DNA from: Rhodanobacteraceae bacterium
GTDB taxonomy: Bacteria > Pseudomonadota > Gammaproteobacteria > Xanthomonadales > Rhodanobacteraceae
Length of the DNA stretch: 5,280 bases
Assembly (NCBI GenBank): GCA_025928735.1
Contig: JAICIW010000187.1
Coordinates: forward strand, 1-5,280
Direction of reading: 5' to 3'
Shown here: in pieces, positions 1 to 5,280 of the stretch
How positions within the stretch are numbered: the first letter of the stretch is position 1
Layout of the letters: each line of letters begins with the position of its first letter
The notes under the pieces: model-generated
What the model was told of the DNA's origin: nothing
The model's database searches: none
Seen by the model: the letters and a program-made list of their open reading frames with translations, nothing else
Position numbers and translations under genes: made by a program

Positions 1-293
1 CACACCAGTACGACATGACGATCGGTACCTTCAAGGACAACCAGTACCAGGTGGACGGCGCGGTCCTGAGCGCACCGGATCTGGAAGCCCACTTCCGTTA
101 TCTCCAGGACCAGAAGCAACTGCCGAAGACCGTGCTGCTGGAAGACACCGACTCGGCCAAGGTCAACAACGCGGCGTTGGAAGAATTCGCGACGCTGCAG
201 TTGAACTTTCACTTCACCGGCTATGTGATGCACAAGGGCAAGCTGACCTTGATGAGCGCGGTGGAAGCGGCCAAGGACAAGGACAAGAAGTAG
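1..293 (+). CDS. Hypothetical protein, C-terminal part (5' end outside window)
   Basis: The open frame runs from the left edge to a TAG at 291-293. An ATG sits at 15, but the frame is open upstream of it (codons for H-Q-Y-D precede it) and the 14 visible bases hold no Shine-Dalgarno-like sequence, so I take this as the tail of a longer protein. The visible part is about 96 residues, soluble and mixed in charge, with no membrane segment, no cysteine and no catalytic motif that I recognise. It reads as alternating strand and helix (LPKTVLLEDTD, then a helix around NNAALEEFATLQLNFHF) and ends in a lysine/aspartate-rich tail, AAKDKDKK. It converges on pcp with 12 bp between stops, so it is not part of the pyroglutamate operon. 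I do not recognise the family and assign no function. Coding status is well supported by codon use; the true start is unknown. Confidence 0.65.
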   Translation, partial: HQYDMTIGTFKDNQYQVDGAVLSAPDLEAHFRYLQDQKQLPKTVLLEDTDSAKVNNAALEEFATLQLNFHFTGYVMHKGKLTLMSAVEAAKDKDKK

Positions 294-305
294 CGCCAGC
301 GGCGG

Positions 306-971
306 TCAGGACACCGCGCCGGCCGCAATACGAAGGTCGGTGCGTGTGGTCAGCGCGGTGTACACGATCACCTCCAGCGCGCGCGTCATCTGACCCAACG
401 GCATGCCGGGCTGGCCGTGGGCGGCGGCCTGTTCCGGCAACCATGGCACGTGCACGAACCCCGCGCGGGTGTTGCGGCAGCGGCGCAGCGCGTGCATCAG
501 CGCGTAGAACACCTGGTTGCATACATAAGTGCCGGCCGTCTGCGAAATGTGCGCCGCGAGGCCGGCCTCGTGCAGCGCCAGCAGCGACGCCTTGATCGGC
601 AATGTCGAAAAGAATGCGCTCGTGCCACCGCGCAGCACCGGCAAATCCACCGGTTGCGCGCCCGCGTTGTCCGGGATGCGGGCGTCGATCAGGTTGATCG
701 CGACGCGCTCCAGTGAAATGCCTTCGCGCCCGCCGGCAAGGCCGACGCCGATGGCGACTCTCGGTTCCGCCCTGCGCAGCGCATGCCACAGCGCTGGCGT
801 CGAGGCGTCGAATTCGCACGGCAGTTCGACCGTCACGATGCGATGGTCTTCGACTACGCGGCCATCCAGCGCACGCACCGCCTCCCACGACGGGTTCAAT
901 TTTTCGCCAGCGAACGGCGCAAAGCCGGTCAGCAATACGGTGCGTTCGCGCTGGCGGGTGGATCGTTGCAA
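306..971 (-). CDS. pcp: Pyroglutamyl-peptidase I (pyrrolidone-carboxylate peptidase)
   Basis: This cytosolic cysteine peptidase (MEROPS family C15) removes an N-terminal pyroglutamate from peptides and releases 5-oxoproline. The 221-residue product matches the usual family length of about 215. Visible landmarks are VLLTGFAPFAGEKLNPS near residues 12-28, the catalytic Glu in LERVAIN (E88), the nucleophile in SQTAGTYVCNQVFY (C151) and the catalytic His in GFVHVPWLPE (H174). The spacing of the three agrees with the known Glu-Cys-His triad. The start is a TTG at 969-971, because no ATG or GTG lies between it and the VLLTGF strand and a stop lies upstream in frame at 996-998. No clear Shine-Dalgarno precedes it, so translation may depend on the DUF979 gene, whose stop is 10 nt upstream. 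It is the last gene of the operon and supplies the substrate for PxpABC. Family assignment is secure; the exact start is less so. Confidence 0.95.
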   Translation of the reverse strand: MQRSTRQRERTVLLTGFAPFAGEKLNPSWEAVRALDGRVVEDHRIVTVELPCEFDASTPALWHALRRAEPRVAIGVGLAGGREGISLERVAINLIDARIPDNAGAQPVDLPVLRGGTSAFFSTLPIKASLLALHEAGLAAHISQTAGTYVCNQVFYALMHALRRCRNTRAGFVHVPWLPEQAAAHGQPGMPLGQMTRALEVIVYTALTTRTDLRIAAGAVS

Positions 972-981
972 ATGAGGATGG

Positions 982-1950
982 TCAGAAGCGGAAGATCAGG
1001 AAATACATCAGCGCCAAGTTTACGACGAGCAGCATCGCGCCGGTTTTCCATTGTGCGCGAATCACGTCATTCTGGTTCGGCAGCTCCAGCAACGCGACCG
1101 GCACGATGTTGAAGTTGGCGGCCATCGGCGTGAACAGCGTGCCGCAATAGCCGATGAGCATGCCCAGCGAGCCGAGGATCGCCGGGTTCGCACCATGCAG
1201 GTGAATCAGCAGCGGCAGCCCGACGCCTGCGGTCAGCACCGGAAACGCGGCGAACGCGTTGCCCATGATCACGGTGAACAGCACCATGCCGAGGCCGTAG
1301 GCGATCACGCACGCCAGCGCGCTGTTGACCGGGATCATCATCCGCACCAGGTCCGACACCGCGGCGCCCACGCCGGTGGCGGCGAATACCCCGCCCAATG
1401 CGGCGAGTGTCAGCGGCAGCAGCGCGGCCCAGCCGAGTGTGTCGAGCAGGCGCCGGCCTTCCGCGAGACCGGCGGCGGGTTTCGCGCGCGTCACCCACAG
1501 CGCCGCGATCAGCGCGATCACGCAGGCCAGCGCCAATCCCGTCAAGGTCATCCGCACGGGATCGAACACGCGGACACCGCCGATCACGAGGTACCCCCCG
1601 AACAACGCGACCACCAGCGTCACCAGCGGAATCAGCACGGCCGGGCCGAACAGCCGATGGCCGAGACGCTTGGCATCGGCTTCGCGCGCGGACACATCAC
1701 GCTCGACGAGGTGCCCGCGCTGCATCCGCGGCGACAGCACCGCCAGGGCGATCACGCCGACGCCGGCCAGTTGCGCGGGCAGGTGATGGTGCGCCGCGGT
1801 GGCATCGAGCACGTACTTGCCGCCGGCCGTCAAGGCGGCCAGCACCAGCCAGAATCCGGCGTGCGACCAGCGCCGCTCGCGCAGGTTGAGCCACGCCGTC
1901 CCGGCGAGGAACAGCGCGATCAGCCAGTAGGCTTGTTCGATCTTCAGCAC
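982..1950 (-). CDS. DUF979 family multi-pass inner-membrane protein, putative transporter subunit
   Basis: The 322-residue protein is strongly hydrophobic, with about nine or ten predicted membrane segments (roughly residues 6-22, 31-48, 57-74, 102-125, 133-153, 170-192, 208-232, 235-250, 255-285 and 303-320). A basic cytosolic-looking stretch around 74-99 separates two blocks. I recognise it as DUF979 from its overall pattern, the segment IMGNAFAAFPVLTAGVGLP (about 228-246) and the glycine/proline-broken helix GYCGTLFTPMAANFNIVP (about 257-276), which resembles the helix breaks of ion-transporter-type permeases. The start is a GTG at 1948-1950, overlapping the end of the DUF969 gene by 7 nt. 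DUF979 and DUF969 genes commonly sit side by side and near pcp. A role in uptake of pyroglutamyl peptides or 5-oxoproline is inferred from this context; no activity can be read from the sequence alone. Confidence 0.88.
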   Translation of the reverse strand: MLKIEQAYWLIALFLAGTAWLNLRERRWSHAGFWLVLAALTAGGKYVLDATAAHHHLPAQLAGVGVIALAVLSPRMQRGHLVERDVSAREADAKRLGHRLFGPAVLIPLVTLVVALFGGYLVIGGVRVFDPVRMTLTGLALACVIALIAALWVTRAKPAAGLAEGRRLLDTLGWAALLPLTLAALGGVFAATGVGAAVSDLVRMMIPVNSALACVIAYGLGMVLFTVIMGNAFAAFPVLTAGVGLPLLIHLHGANPAILGSLGMLIGYCGTLFTPMAANFNIVPVALLELPNQNDVIRAQWKTGAMLLVVNLALMYFLIFRF

Positions 1951-2681
1951 GATCCGGATTTTCCGCCGTCATCGGGCCGCAGCGCCGGCGTCGCCGAGCT
2001 CGGTGCATTGCCGGCAATCCGGCGCGCGAACAGCACCGTGCGGATCGCGTGGATCATGAACGCCGCGATTGCGGTCGGCAGTGCCCACAACGCGATCTGA
2101 AGCGGTTCCAGTTCGATCCCGTGCTGCGAATAGAAGCCCTGGATCAGCAGCACCGCGCCCAGCGCGATGAACACGTCCTCGCCGAAAAACCGGCCGATAT
2201 TGTCGGTGGCGGCGCAGAACGCGCGCACGTCATTGCGTTCCTGCGTGTTCAGCGGCGAACCACGCTTTTCTGCCGCACCTTCGGCCATGGGTGCCAGCAA
2301 CGGGCGCACCGTTTGGGCGTGGCCGGCGACATCGTACAAACCGAGCATGGCCAGTATCTGACGGATCGCGAGATAGACCATCAATAGCCGCGAAAGAGTG
2401 AGTCCACGCAACCTGGCGATCCAGTTGGTTACATGCTCACGCAAGCCCGCGCGTTCCAGCACGCCGATCGCGGGCAGCGTCAACACGAACAGCAACAGTG
2501 CGCGTTCGGACACGAAGCTGTTGCCGATCAACGCCAGGATTTCGCCGATGGATTTGCCCGCCGCGAGCCCGCTGACGATGCCGGCGACCACCACGACGGG
2601 AACCGGATTGAAGCGCAGCGCAAATCCCGCGACCACCACCAGCACGCCGAGCAGCGGCAGCCAATGCAGCAGGGTGGTCAT
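1944..2681 (-). CDS. DUF969 family inner-membrane protein, putative transporter subunit
   Basis: The product has 245 residues. The frame is open much further upstream, but the ATG at 2679-2681 is the natural start: it gives MTTLLHWLPLLGVLVVVAGF, a membrane helix at the very N-terminus, and overlaps the pxpA stop in an ATGA arrangement. About six membrane segments are visible (near 4-22, 26-42, 60-75, 93-115, 169-184 and 192-214). Family-like conserved stretches are LTLPAIGVLERAGL (67-80), LYDVAGHAQTVRPLLAPMAE (115-134) and AFCAATDNIGRFFGEDVF (154-171), the last in a polar loop rich in charged residues. The tail after residue 214 is hydrophilic. It is always discussed with DUF979, and its gene overlaps that one by 7 nt, so the two probably form one complex. 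Involvement in transport of a pyroglutamate-containing solute is inferred from the operon. The DUF969 assignment is by recognition of these motifs. Confidence 0.87.
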   Translation of the reverse strand: MTTLLHWLPLLGVLVVVAGFALRFNPVPVVVVAGIVSGLAAGKSIGEILALIGNSFVSERALLLFVLTLPAIGVLERAGLREHVTNWIARLRGLTLSRLLMVYLAIRQILAMLGLYDVAGHAQTVRPLLAPMAEGAAEKRGSPLNTQERNDVRAFCAATDNIGRFFGEDVFIALGAVLLIQGFYSQHGIELEPLQIALWALPTAIAAFMIHAIRTVLFARRIAGNAPSSATPALRPDDGGKSGSC

Positions 2682-3445
2682 GCCGGCCGCGCCACCGCGG
2701 CGATCCGCACGCCGGCGCCTTCGAGCGCACGCCGCAAGTGTTCCGCGAAGGCGGTCGCATTGGCCCGGTCGCCGTGCACGCACAGGGTGTCGGCCTCGAT
2801 GCGCACCGTTTTGCCATCGACCGTGAAGGCCTCGCCGCGCATGGCGATCGAAACGGCCTGCGCGACCGCTGTGTCGATGTTTTCGATCACCGCGCCCGGT
2901 TCCGAGCGCGGCGTCAGCGAACCGTCGGCGCGGTAACGGCGGTCGCAGAAACCTTCGCGCTGGGTCGTCAGCCCTGCATCGCAGCCGGCGCCCACCAGCG
3001 CGCTGCCGGCGAGCCCCACCAGGATCAGGAGCGGATCGAAATCGCGCGTCGCCGTCGCAATCGCATCGGCCAGCGCACGATCGCGCGCGGCCATGTTGTA
3101 CAGCGCGCCATGGGGTTTGACGTGATGCAGTTGCGTGCCAGCGGCTTTGGTCAGCGCGTGCAGCGCGCCCAACTGATACAGCGTTTGGGCATACACCTCG
3201 TCGGGCGAAATTTTCATTTCGCGCCGGCCGAAGCCTTGCAGGTCGGGCAGCGATGGATGCGCGCCGATCGCGACACCATGCTGCGCGCACAGCGCGATGG
3301 TGGCGCGCATGGTGGTCGGATCGCCCGCATGGAATCCGCAGGCGATGTTCGCCGAGGTGATCCACGGCATCACGCCGGCGTCGTCGCCCATGCGCCAGGC
3401 GCCGAAGGATTCACCGAGGTCCGCGTTGAGGTCGATGCAGTTCAT
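2678..3445 (-). CDS. pxpA: 5-oxoprolinase subunit PxpA (LamB/YcsF family)
   Basis: PxpA acts with PxpB and PxpC in the cytosol to hydrolyse 5-oxoproline (pyroglutamate) to L-glutamate at the cost of ATP. The product has 255 residues, close to the usual 245-255. The signature stretches are all present: DLNADLGE (5-12), SANIACGFHAGDP (31-43), GAHPSLPDLQGFGRR (61-75), HVKPHGALYN (108-117), EGFCDRRYRADGSLTPR (164-180) and LCVHGD (221-226). The conserved Asp, His and Lys/His residues of these motifs are intact, so the subunit looks functional. The ATG at 3443-3445 is chosen because DLNADLGE begins four residues later, as usual in this family. The gene starts inside the end of pxpC (35-nt overlap, different frame) and ends in an ATGA overlap with the DUF969 gene, so its translation is probably coupled to both. 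No distinct Shine-Dalgarno is visible before the ATG. Confidence 0.97.
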   Translation of the reverse strand: MNCIDLNADLGESFGAWRMGDDAGVMPWITSANIACGFHAGDPTTMRATIALCAQHGVAIGAHPSLPDLQGFGRREMKISPDEVYAQTLYQLGALHALTKAAGTQLHHVKPHGALYNMAARDRALADAIATATRDFDPLLILVGLAGSALVGAGCDAGLTTQREGFCDRRYRADGSLTPRSEPGAVIENIDTAVAQAVSIAMRGEAFTVDGKTVRIEADTLCVHGDRANATAFAEHLRRALEGAGVRIAAVARPA

Positions 3446-4463
3446 GGGCTAACCGGGCGGCGATATTGGCCGTGAGCGCGTCGAGCGCGCGCTCGCGTTC
3501 GCGCAGCGCGCCCAGTGCGTCATCGAAGGAGCATGGCGTGAAGCGTAACGGATCGCCGGGCCGCATTTGCGCGAGCCGCGGAATATCCACCGCGGCGATT
3601 TGCCCGATGCGCGGATAGCCGCCGCTGACCGGGCACTCGGGTCCGAATGCGATCGGTTCTCCCGAAGGCGGCAGTTGCAGCAAGCCGGGCCCGCAGCCTT
3701 CGCTGACCATCTCGATGGGAGACATCCACGCGAGGGCCGGCCCGACCAAACGAACGCCCACGCGGTTGGAGTTCGCATGCATTACAAAGGGCTCTGAAAA
3801 CAGTGTATTGCGGGATGTTGGTGTCAATCGATCGAGGTGCTTTCCCGGCAGCAGGCGCAGCGGTTGGTTCGTGTCACCCCGGAACCATGGGCGCGGATCG
3901 AGCCGCCATTTCGAAATGGGGTCAGGTTCGCTTTCTCCGGCATTTTGCCGAATCCGCCAATCGGTACGGGGAACTGAACCTGACCCCGGTTGAGGCGCAG
4001 ACCCCATTTGAAGCGCATCGCCGGCGCGCAACGGCCTGCCTCCGTTCGGGCCGAGACCTGCATTGACATCCATGCTGCGGCTGCCGAGTACCGGCGTGGC
4101 ATCGAAGCCGCCGTGCACCGCGAGGTAGCTGCGGCAGCCGGAACGCATCGCGCCGAGTTCCAGCGTTGCGCCAGCGGGCACGTGTACCGGCGCCCACATC
4201 GGTTGTTCGAGGCCGTCGATCCGGAGCGGGAGCGGCGCACCGGCCACTGCAACCCACGCGGCGGCGTTGAGGCGCAGCGTCGGCCCGAGCAGGGTGACTT
4301 CCAGCGTGCACGCATCGTGCGGGTTCCCGCACAGCGCATTCGCGATGCACAATACCGGTTCGTCGAACGCGCCCGCGCGACCGACGCCGAGATGGGCGAA
4401 CCCGAGCCGCCCGATATCCTGCAACGTCGTCAGCAACCCCGGCTTGAGGACTTCGATCGTCAA
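3411..4463 (-). CDS. pxpC: 5-oxoprolinase subunit PxpC with an in-frame insertion (biotin-dependent carboxyltransferase-like family)
   Basis: PxpC is the partner of PxpB in ATP-dependent 5-oxoprolinase; the family is related to allophanate hydrolase subunit 2. The start is a TTG at 4461-4463 in a TTGA overlap with the pxpB stop, preceded by GGAG at 4472-4475 (8-nt spacing). It gives MTIEVLKPGLLTTLQDIGR, the standard N-terminus. Other landmarks are GRAGAFDE (28-35), ANALCGNP (41-48), LEVTLLGPTL (54-63), AGATLELG (97-104), SYLAVHGGFD (112-121), LGSRSMD (126-132), NRVGVRLVGP (243-252), EGCGPGLLQLPPSGEPI (265-281) and SGGYPRIGQIA (290-300). The length is 350 residues, longer than the E. coli protein of about 310. 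The excess is residues 152-184, encoded by a palindromic repeat at 3914-4009 in the linker between the two halves. No stop or frameshift results, so the protein may still work. The last 35 nt overlap pxpA. Confidence 0.95.
   Translation of the reverse strand: MTIEVLKPGLLTTLQDIGRLGFAHLGVGRAGAFDEPVLCIANALCGNPHDACTLEVTLLGPTLRLNAAAWVAVAGAPLPLRIDGLEQPMWAPVHVPAGATLELGAMRSGCRSYLAVHGGFDATPVLGSRSMDVNAGLGPNGGRPLRAGDALQMGSAPQPGSGSVPRTDWRIRQNAGESEPDPISKWRLDPRPWFRGDTNQPLRLLPGKHLDRLTPTSRNTLFSEPFVMHANSNRVGVRLVGPALAWMSPIEMVSEGCGPGLLQLPPSGEPIAFGPECPVSGGYPRIGQIAAVDIPRLAQMRPGDPLRFTPCSFDDALGALRERERALDALTANIAARLAHELHRPQRGPR
3914..4009. repeat. Palindromic (REP/MITE-like) element inserted in frame within pxpC
   Basis: Two nested perfect inverted repeats frame this segment. 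GGGGTCAGGTTC at 3918-3929 pairs with GAACCTGACCCC at 3976-3987 (12 bp). The overlapping outer AAATGGGGTC at 3914-3923 pairs with GACCCCATTT at 4000-4009 (10 bp). A small hairpin, CGGCA-TTT-TGCCG, lies inside at 3938-3950. GACCCC occurs twice on the right, 18 nt apart (3982-3987 and 4000-4005). This suggests an original 78-nt element with 16-bp termini AAATGGGGTCAGGTTC / GAACCTGACCCCATTT that later gained 18 nt. The total, 96 nt, is 32 codons. Removing it leaves pxpC in frame, reading AGDALP-KWRLDPRPW, and gives a 318-residue protein of normal length. GGGGTCAGGTTC-like palindromes are, from memory, common dispersed repeats in gammaproteobacteria, often linked to REP-associated tyrosine transposases. 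No transposase is in the window. The inverted repeats are directly visible; the mobile origin is inferred. Confidence 0.75.
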
Positions 4464-5179
4464 GCGCGCCGCTCCGCGTGCTGCGCGAATTCGTCCGCGT
4501 CGATGGCCCGGAACCGCACGCGGTCGCCGGGTGCGAGCAGGCAGGACGGGTCGCGATCGGGGTCGAACAATGCGAGCGGCGTTCGCCCGATCAGGTTCCA
4601 GCCGCCCGGCAGTTCGCGCGGATAGATGCCGGTCTGCGCGCCGCCGATCGCGACCGATCCCGCCGGCACGCGCGTGCGCGGATCGGCGCGCCGCGGCACG
4701 TGTAGTGCCGCATCGAGGCCCAGCAGGTAGGGGAAGCCCGGTGCGAAGCCGAGCATCGCGACCGTGTATTCGGCGGCGGTATGACGTGCAATCACTTCCC
4801 CGTGTGACAGTCGCGCGTATTCCGCCACGGCTTCGAGATCCTGACCGAACTCGCCGTCGTAGCACACCGGGATTTCGACACGTTGCGCCGCCGGGTTTCC
4901 CGGGACCGCTGCCGTCAGCTCGTCACTTCCGCGAAAGCGGCGACACAGTGCCCGCGTGATGGCTTCGGACAACGCCTCGCCACCCCGCACAAATGCATCG
5001 AACCGTACCAGCAGCGTCGCATAGGCCGGCGCAATGTCGATGATGCCGGGAAGATTCACCGCGCGAAGCGCGTGTGCTGCCGCATGCACGCGTGCATTGA
5101 TCGTGGCGTCGATGCCATCGCCAAAGCGCAGCAGCAGGGCATCCTCGGCGAGTGGCTCGATCGCGAAAGCCACGCTCAC
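4460..5179 (-). CDS. pxpB: 5-oxoprolinase subunit PxpB (KipI / allophanate hydrolase subunit 1-like)
   Basis: PxpB pairs with PxpC to form the ATP-using part of 5-oxoprolinase, which passes 5-oxoproline on to glutamate with PxpA; the same family includes the sporulation kinase inhibitor KipI of Bacillus. The product has 239 residues, close to the usual 220-240. Landmarks are the N-terminal ALLLRFGDGID (14-24), PAYATLLVRFD (51-61), VEIPVCYDGEFGQDLEAVA (101-119), the highly conserved MLGFAPGFPYLLGL (142-155), PRRADPRTRVPAGSVAIGG (162-180), QTGIYPRELPGGWNLIGRT (182-200) and LLAPGDRVRF (214-223). The start is a GTG at 5177-5179, forming a GTGA overlap with the stop of the upstream gene; a second GTG two codons later (5171-5173) is possible and would remove two residues. 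It overlaps pxpC by 4 nt (TTGA). The operon context with pxpC, pxpA and pcp favours the 5-oxoprolinase role over a KipI role. Confidence 0.96.
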   Translation of the reverse strand: MSVAFAIEPLAEDALLLRFGDGIDATINARVHAAAHALRAVNLPGIIDIAPAYATLLVRFDAFVRGGEALSEAITRALCRRFRGSDELTAAVPGNPAAQRVEIPVCYDGEFGQDLEAVAEYARLSHGEVIARHTAAEYTVAMLGFAPGFPYLLGLDAALHVPRRADPRTRVPAGSVAIGGAQTGIYPRELPGGWNLIGRTPLALFDPDRDPSCLLAPGDRVRFRAIDADEFAQHAERRA

Positions 5180-5280
5180 GGCGCCGAACGCAAACGCGCG
5201 ATCAGCCCGTCACGCGCCTCTGGCGTGTAGCGTTGCGCCGGCCCGTGTCCCCAGACCGGTCCCGGCCACGCGGCATCGCG
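5176..5280 (-). CDS. Unidentified gene upstream of pxpB, C-terminal 34 codons only
   Basis: An open minus-strand frame enters from the right edge and ends at a TGA (5176-5178) that overlaps the pxpB GTG start as GTGA. The 34 visible residues read RDAAWPGPVWGHGPAQRY, then TPEARDGLIARLRSAP. They are rich in Pro, Gly, Arg and Trp and end in a short basic amphipathic helix. No membrane segment or catalytic motif is visible. The 4-nt overlap, identical in style to the other junctions of the operon, is the main evidence that this is a real gene co-translated with pxpB. Too little is present to name a family; it could be another enzyme or a regulator linked to pyroglutamate or peptide use. The operon promoter must lie at or beyond this gene. 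Confidence 0.6.
   Translation of the reverse strand, partial: RDAAWPGPVWGHGPAQRYTPEARDGLIARLRSAP

Noticed and set aside
302..317. Possible terminator hairpin (GCGGT/ACCGC) at the pcp end
   Set aside because: The stem is only 5 bp, it has no T-tract on either strand, and it lies partly in pcp; chance is likely in such GC-rich DNA.
214..888. Minus-strand open frame (224 codons) overlapping pcp in another frame
   Set aside because: It is Arg/Gly/Ala-rich with no motifs. The pcp frame has the full catalytic triad.
1051..2100. Long plus-strand open frame (349 codons) opposite DUF979 and the end of DUF969
   Set aside because: It is antisense to a well-supported membrane protein gene. Its product is an unnatural mix rich in Gln, His and Arg, typical of the complement of hydrophobic GC-rich codons.
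2682..3365. Upstream extension of the DUF969 frame by 228 codons
   Set aside because: The extension lies wholly inside pxpA in another frame, and its product is Arg/Ala-rich and low in complexity. The ATG at 2681 gives the proper membrane N-terminus and an ATGA junction.
2738..3475. Plus-strand open frame (245 codons) opposite pxpA
   Set aside because: It is a mirror of pxpA in high-GC DNA, Arg/Gly/Ala-rich with no domain. pxpA is unambiguous.
3780..3840. Locally AT-richer stretch in pxpC
   Set aside because: It encodes the conserved NRVGVRLVGP neighbourhood in the correct frame, so it is ordinary coding variation and not a promoter or foreign segment.
4464..4865. Upstream extension of the pxpC frame
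   Set aside because: It overlaps pxpB entirely and gives an Arg/Gly-rich product. The TTG at 4463 starts exactly at the family's N-terminal motif.

Overview
This is a GC-rich, gene-dense bacterial window (no rRNA or tRNA, almost no intergenic DNA). Its base composition and codon use fit a high-GC proteobacterium. A member of the Xanthomonadales (Rhodanobacteraceae/Xanthomonadaceae type) is my best guess, mainly because a GGGGTCAGGTTC-type palindromic repeat is present; this placement is an inference and not firm.

Layout. At the left edge (1-293, + strand) is the end of an unidentified gene. It converges, with only 12 bp between the two stop codons, on a compact minus-strand operon that fills the rest of the window. 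In transcription order (right to left) the operon is: the 3' end of an unidentified gene (5176-5280), pxpB (4460-5179), pxpC (3411-4463), pxpA (2678-3445), a DUF969 membrane protein (1944-2681), a DUF979 membrane protein (982-1950) and pcp (306-971). Neighbours overlap by 4, 4, 35, 4 and 7 nt, and a 10-nt gap precedes pcp, so the set is almost certainly one transcript with coupled translation. The operon promoter lies beyond the right edge. I see no convincing terminator.

Function. The operon looks like a complete pyroglutamate (5-oxoproline) salvage module. Pcp cuts pyroglutamate from the N-terminus of peptides, PxpA-PxpB-PxpC hydrolyse 5-oxoproline to L-glutamate with ATP, and the two membrane proteins are candidates for the transporter that brings in the peptide or 5-oxoproline. 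The transport role is inferred from context and hydrophobicity.

Most unusual feature. pxpC carries an in-frame palindromic insertion (3914-4009, 96 nt = 32 codons) in the linker between its two halves. It resembles a REP/RAYT-type or other miniature palindromic element that has become part of a protein-coding gene.
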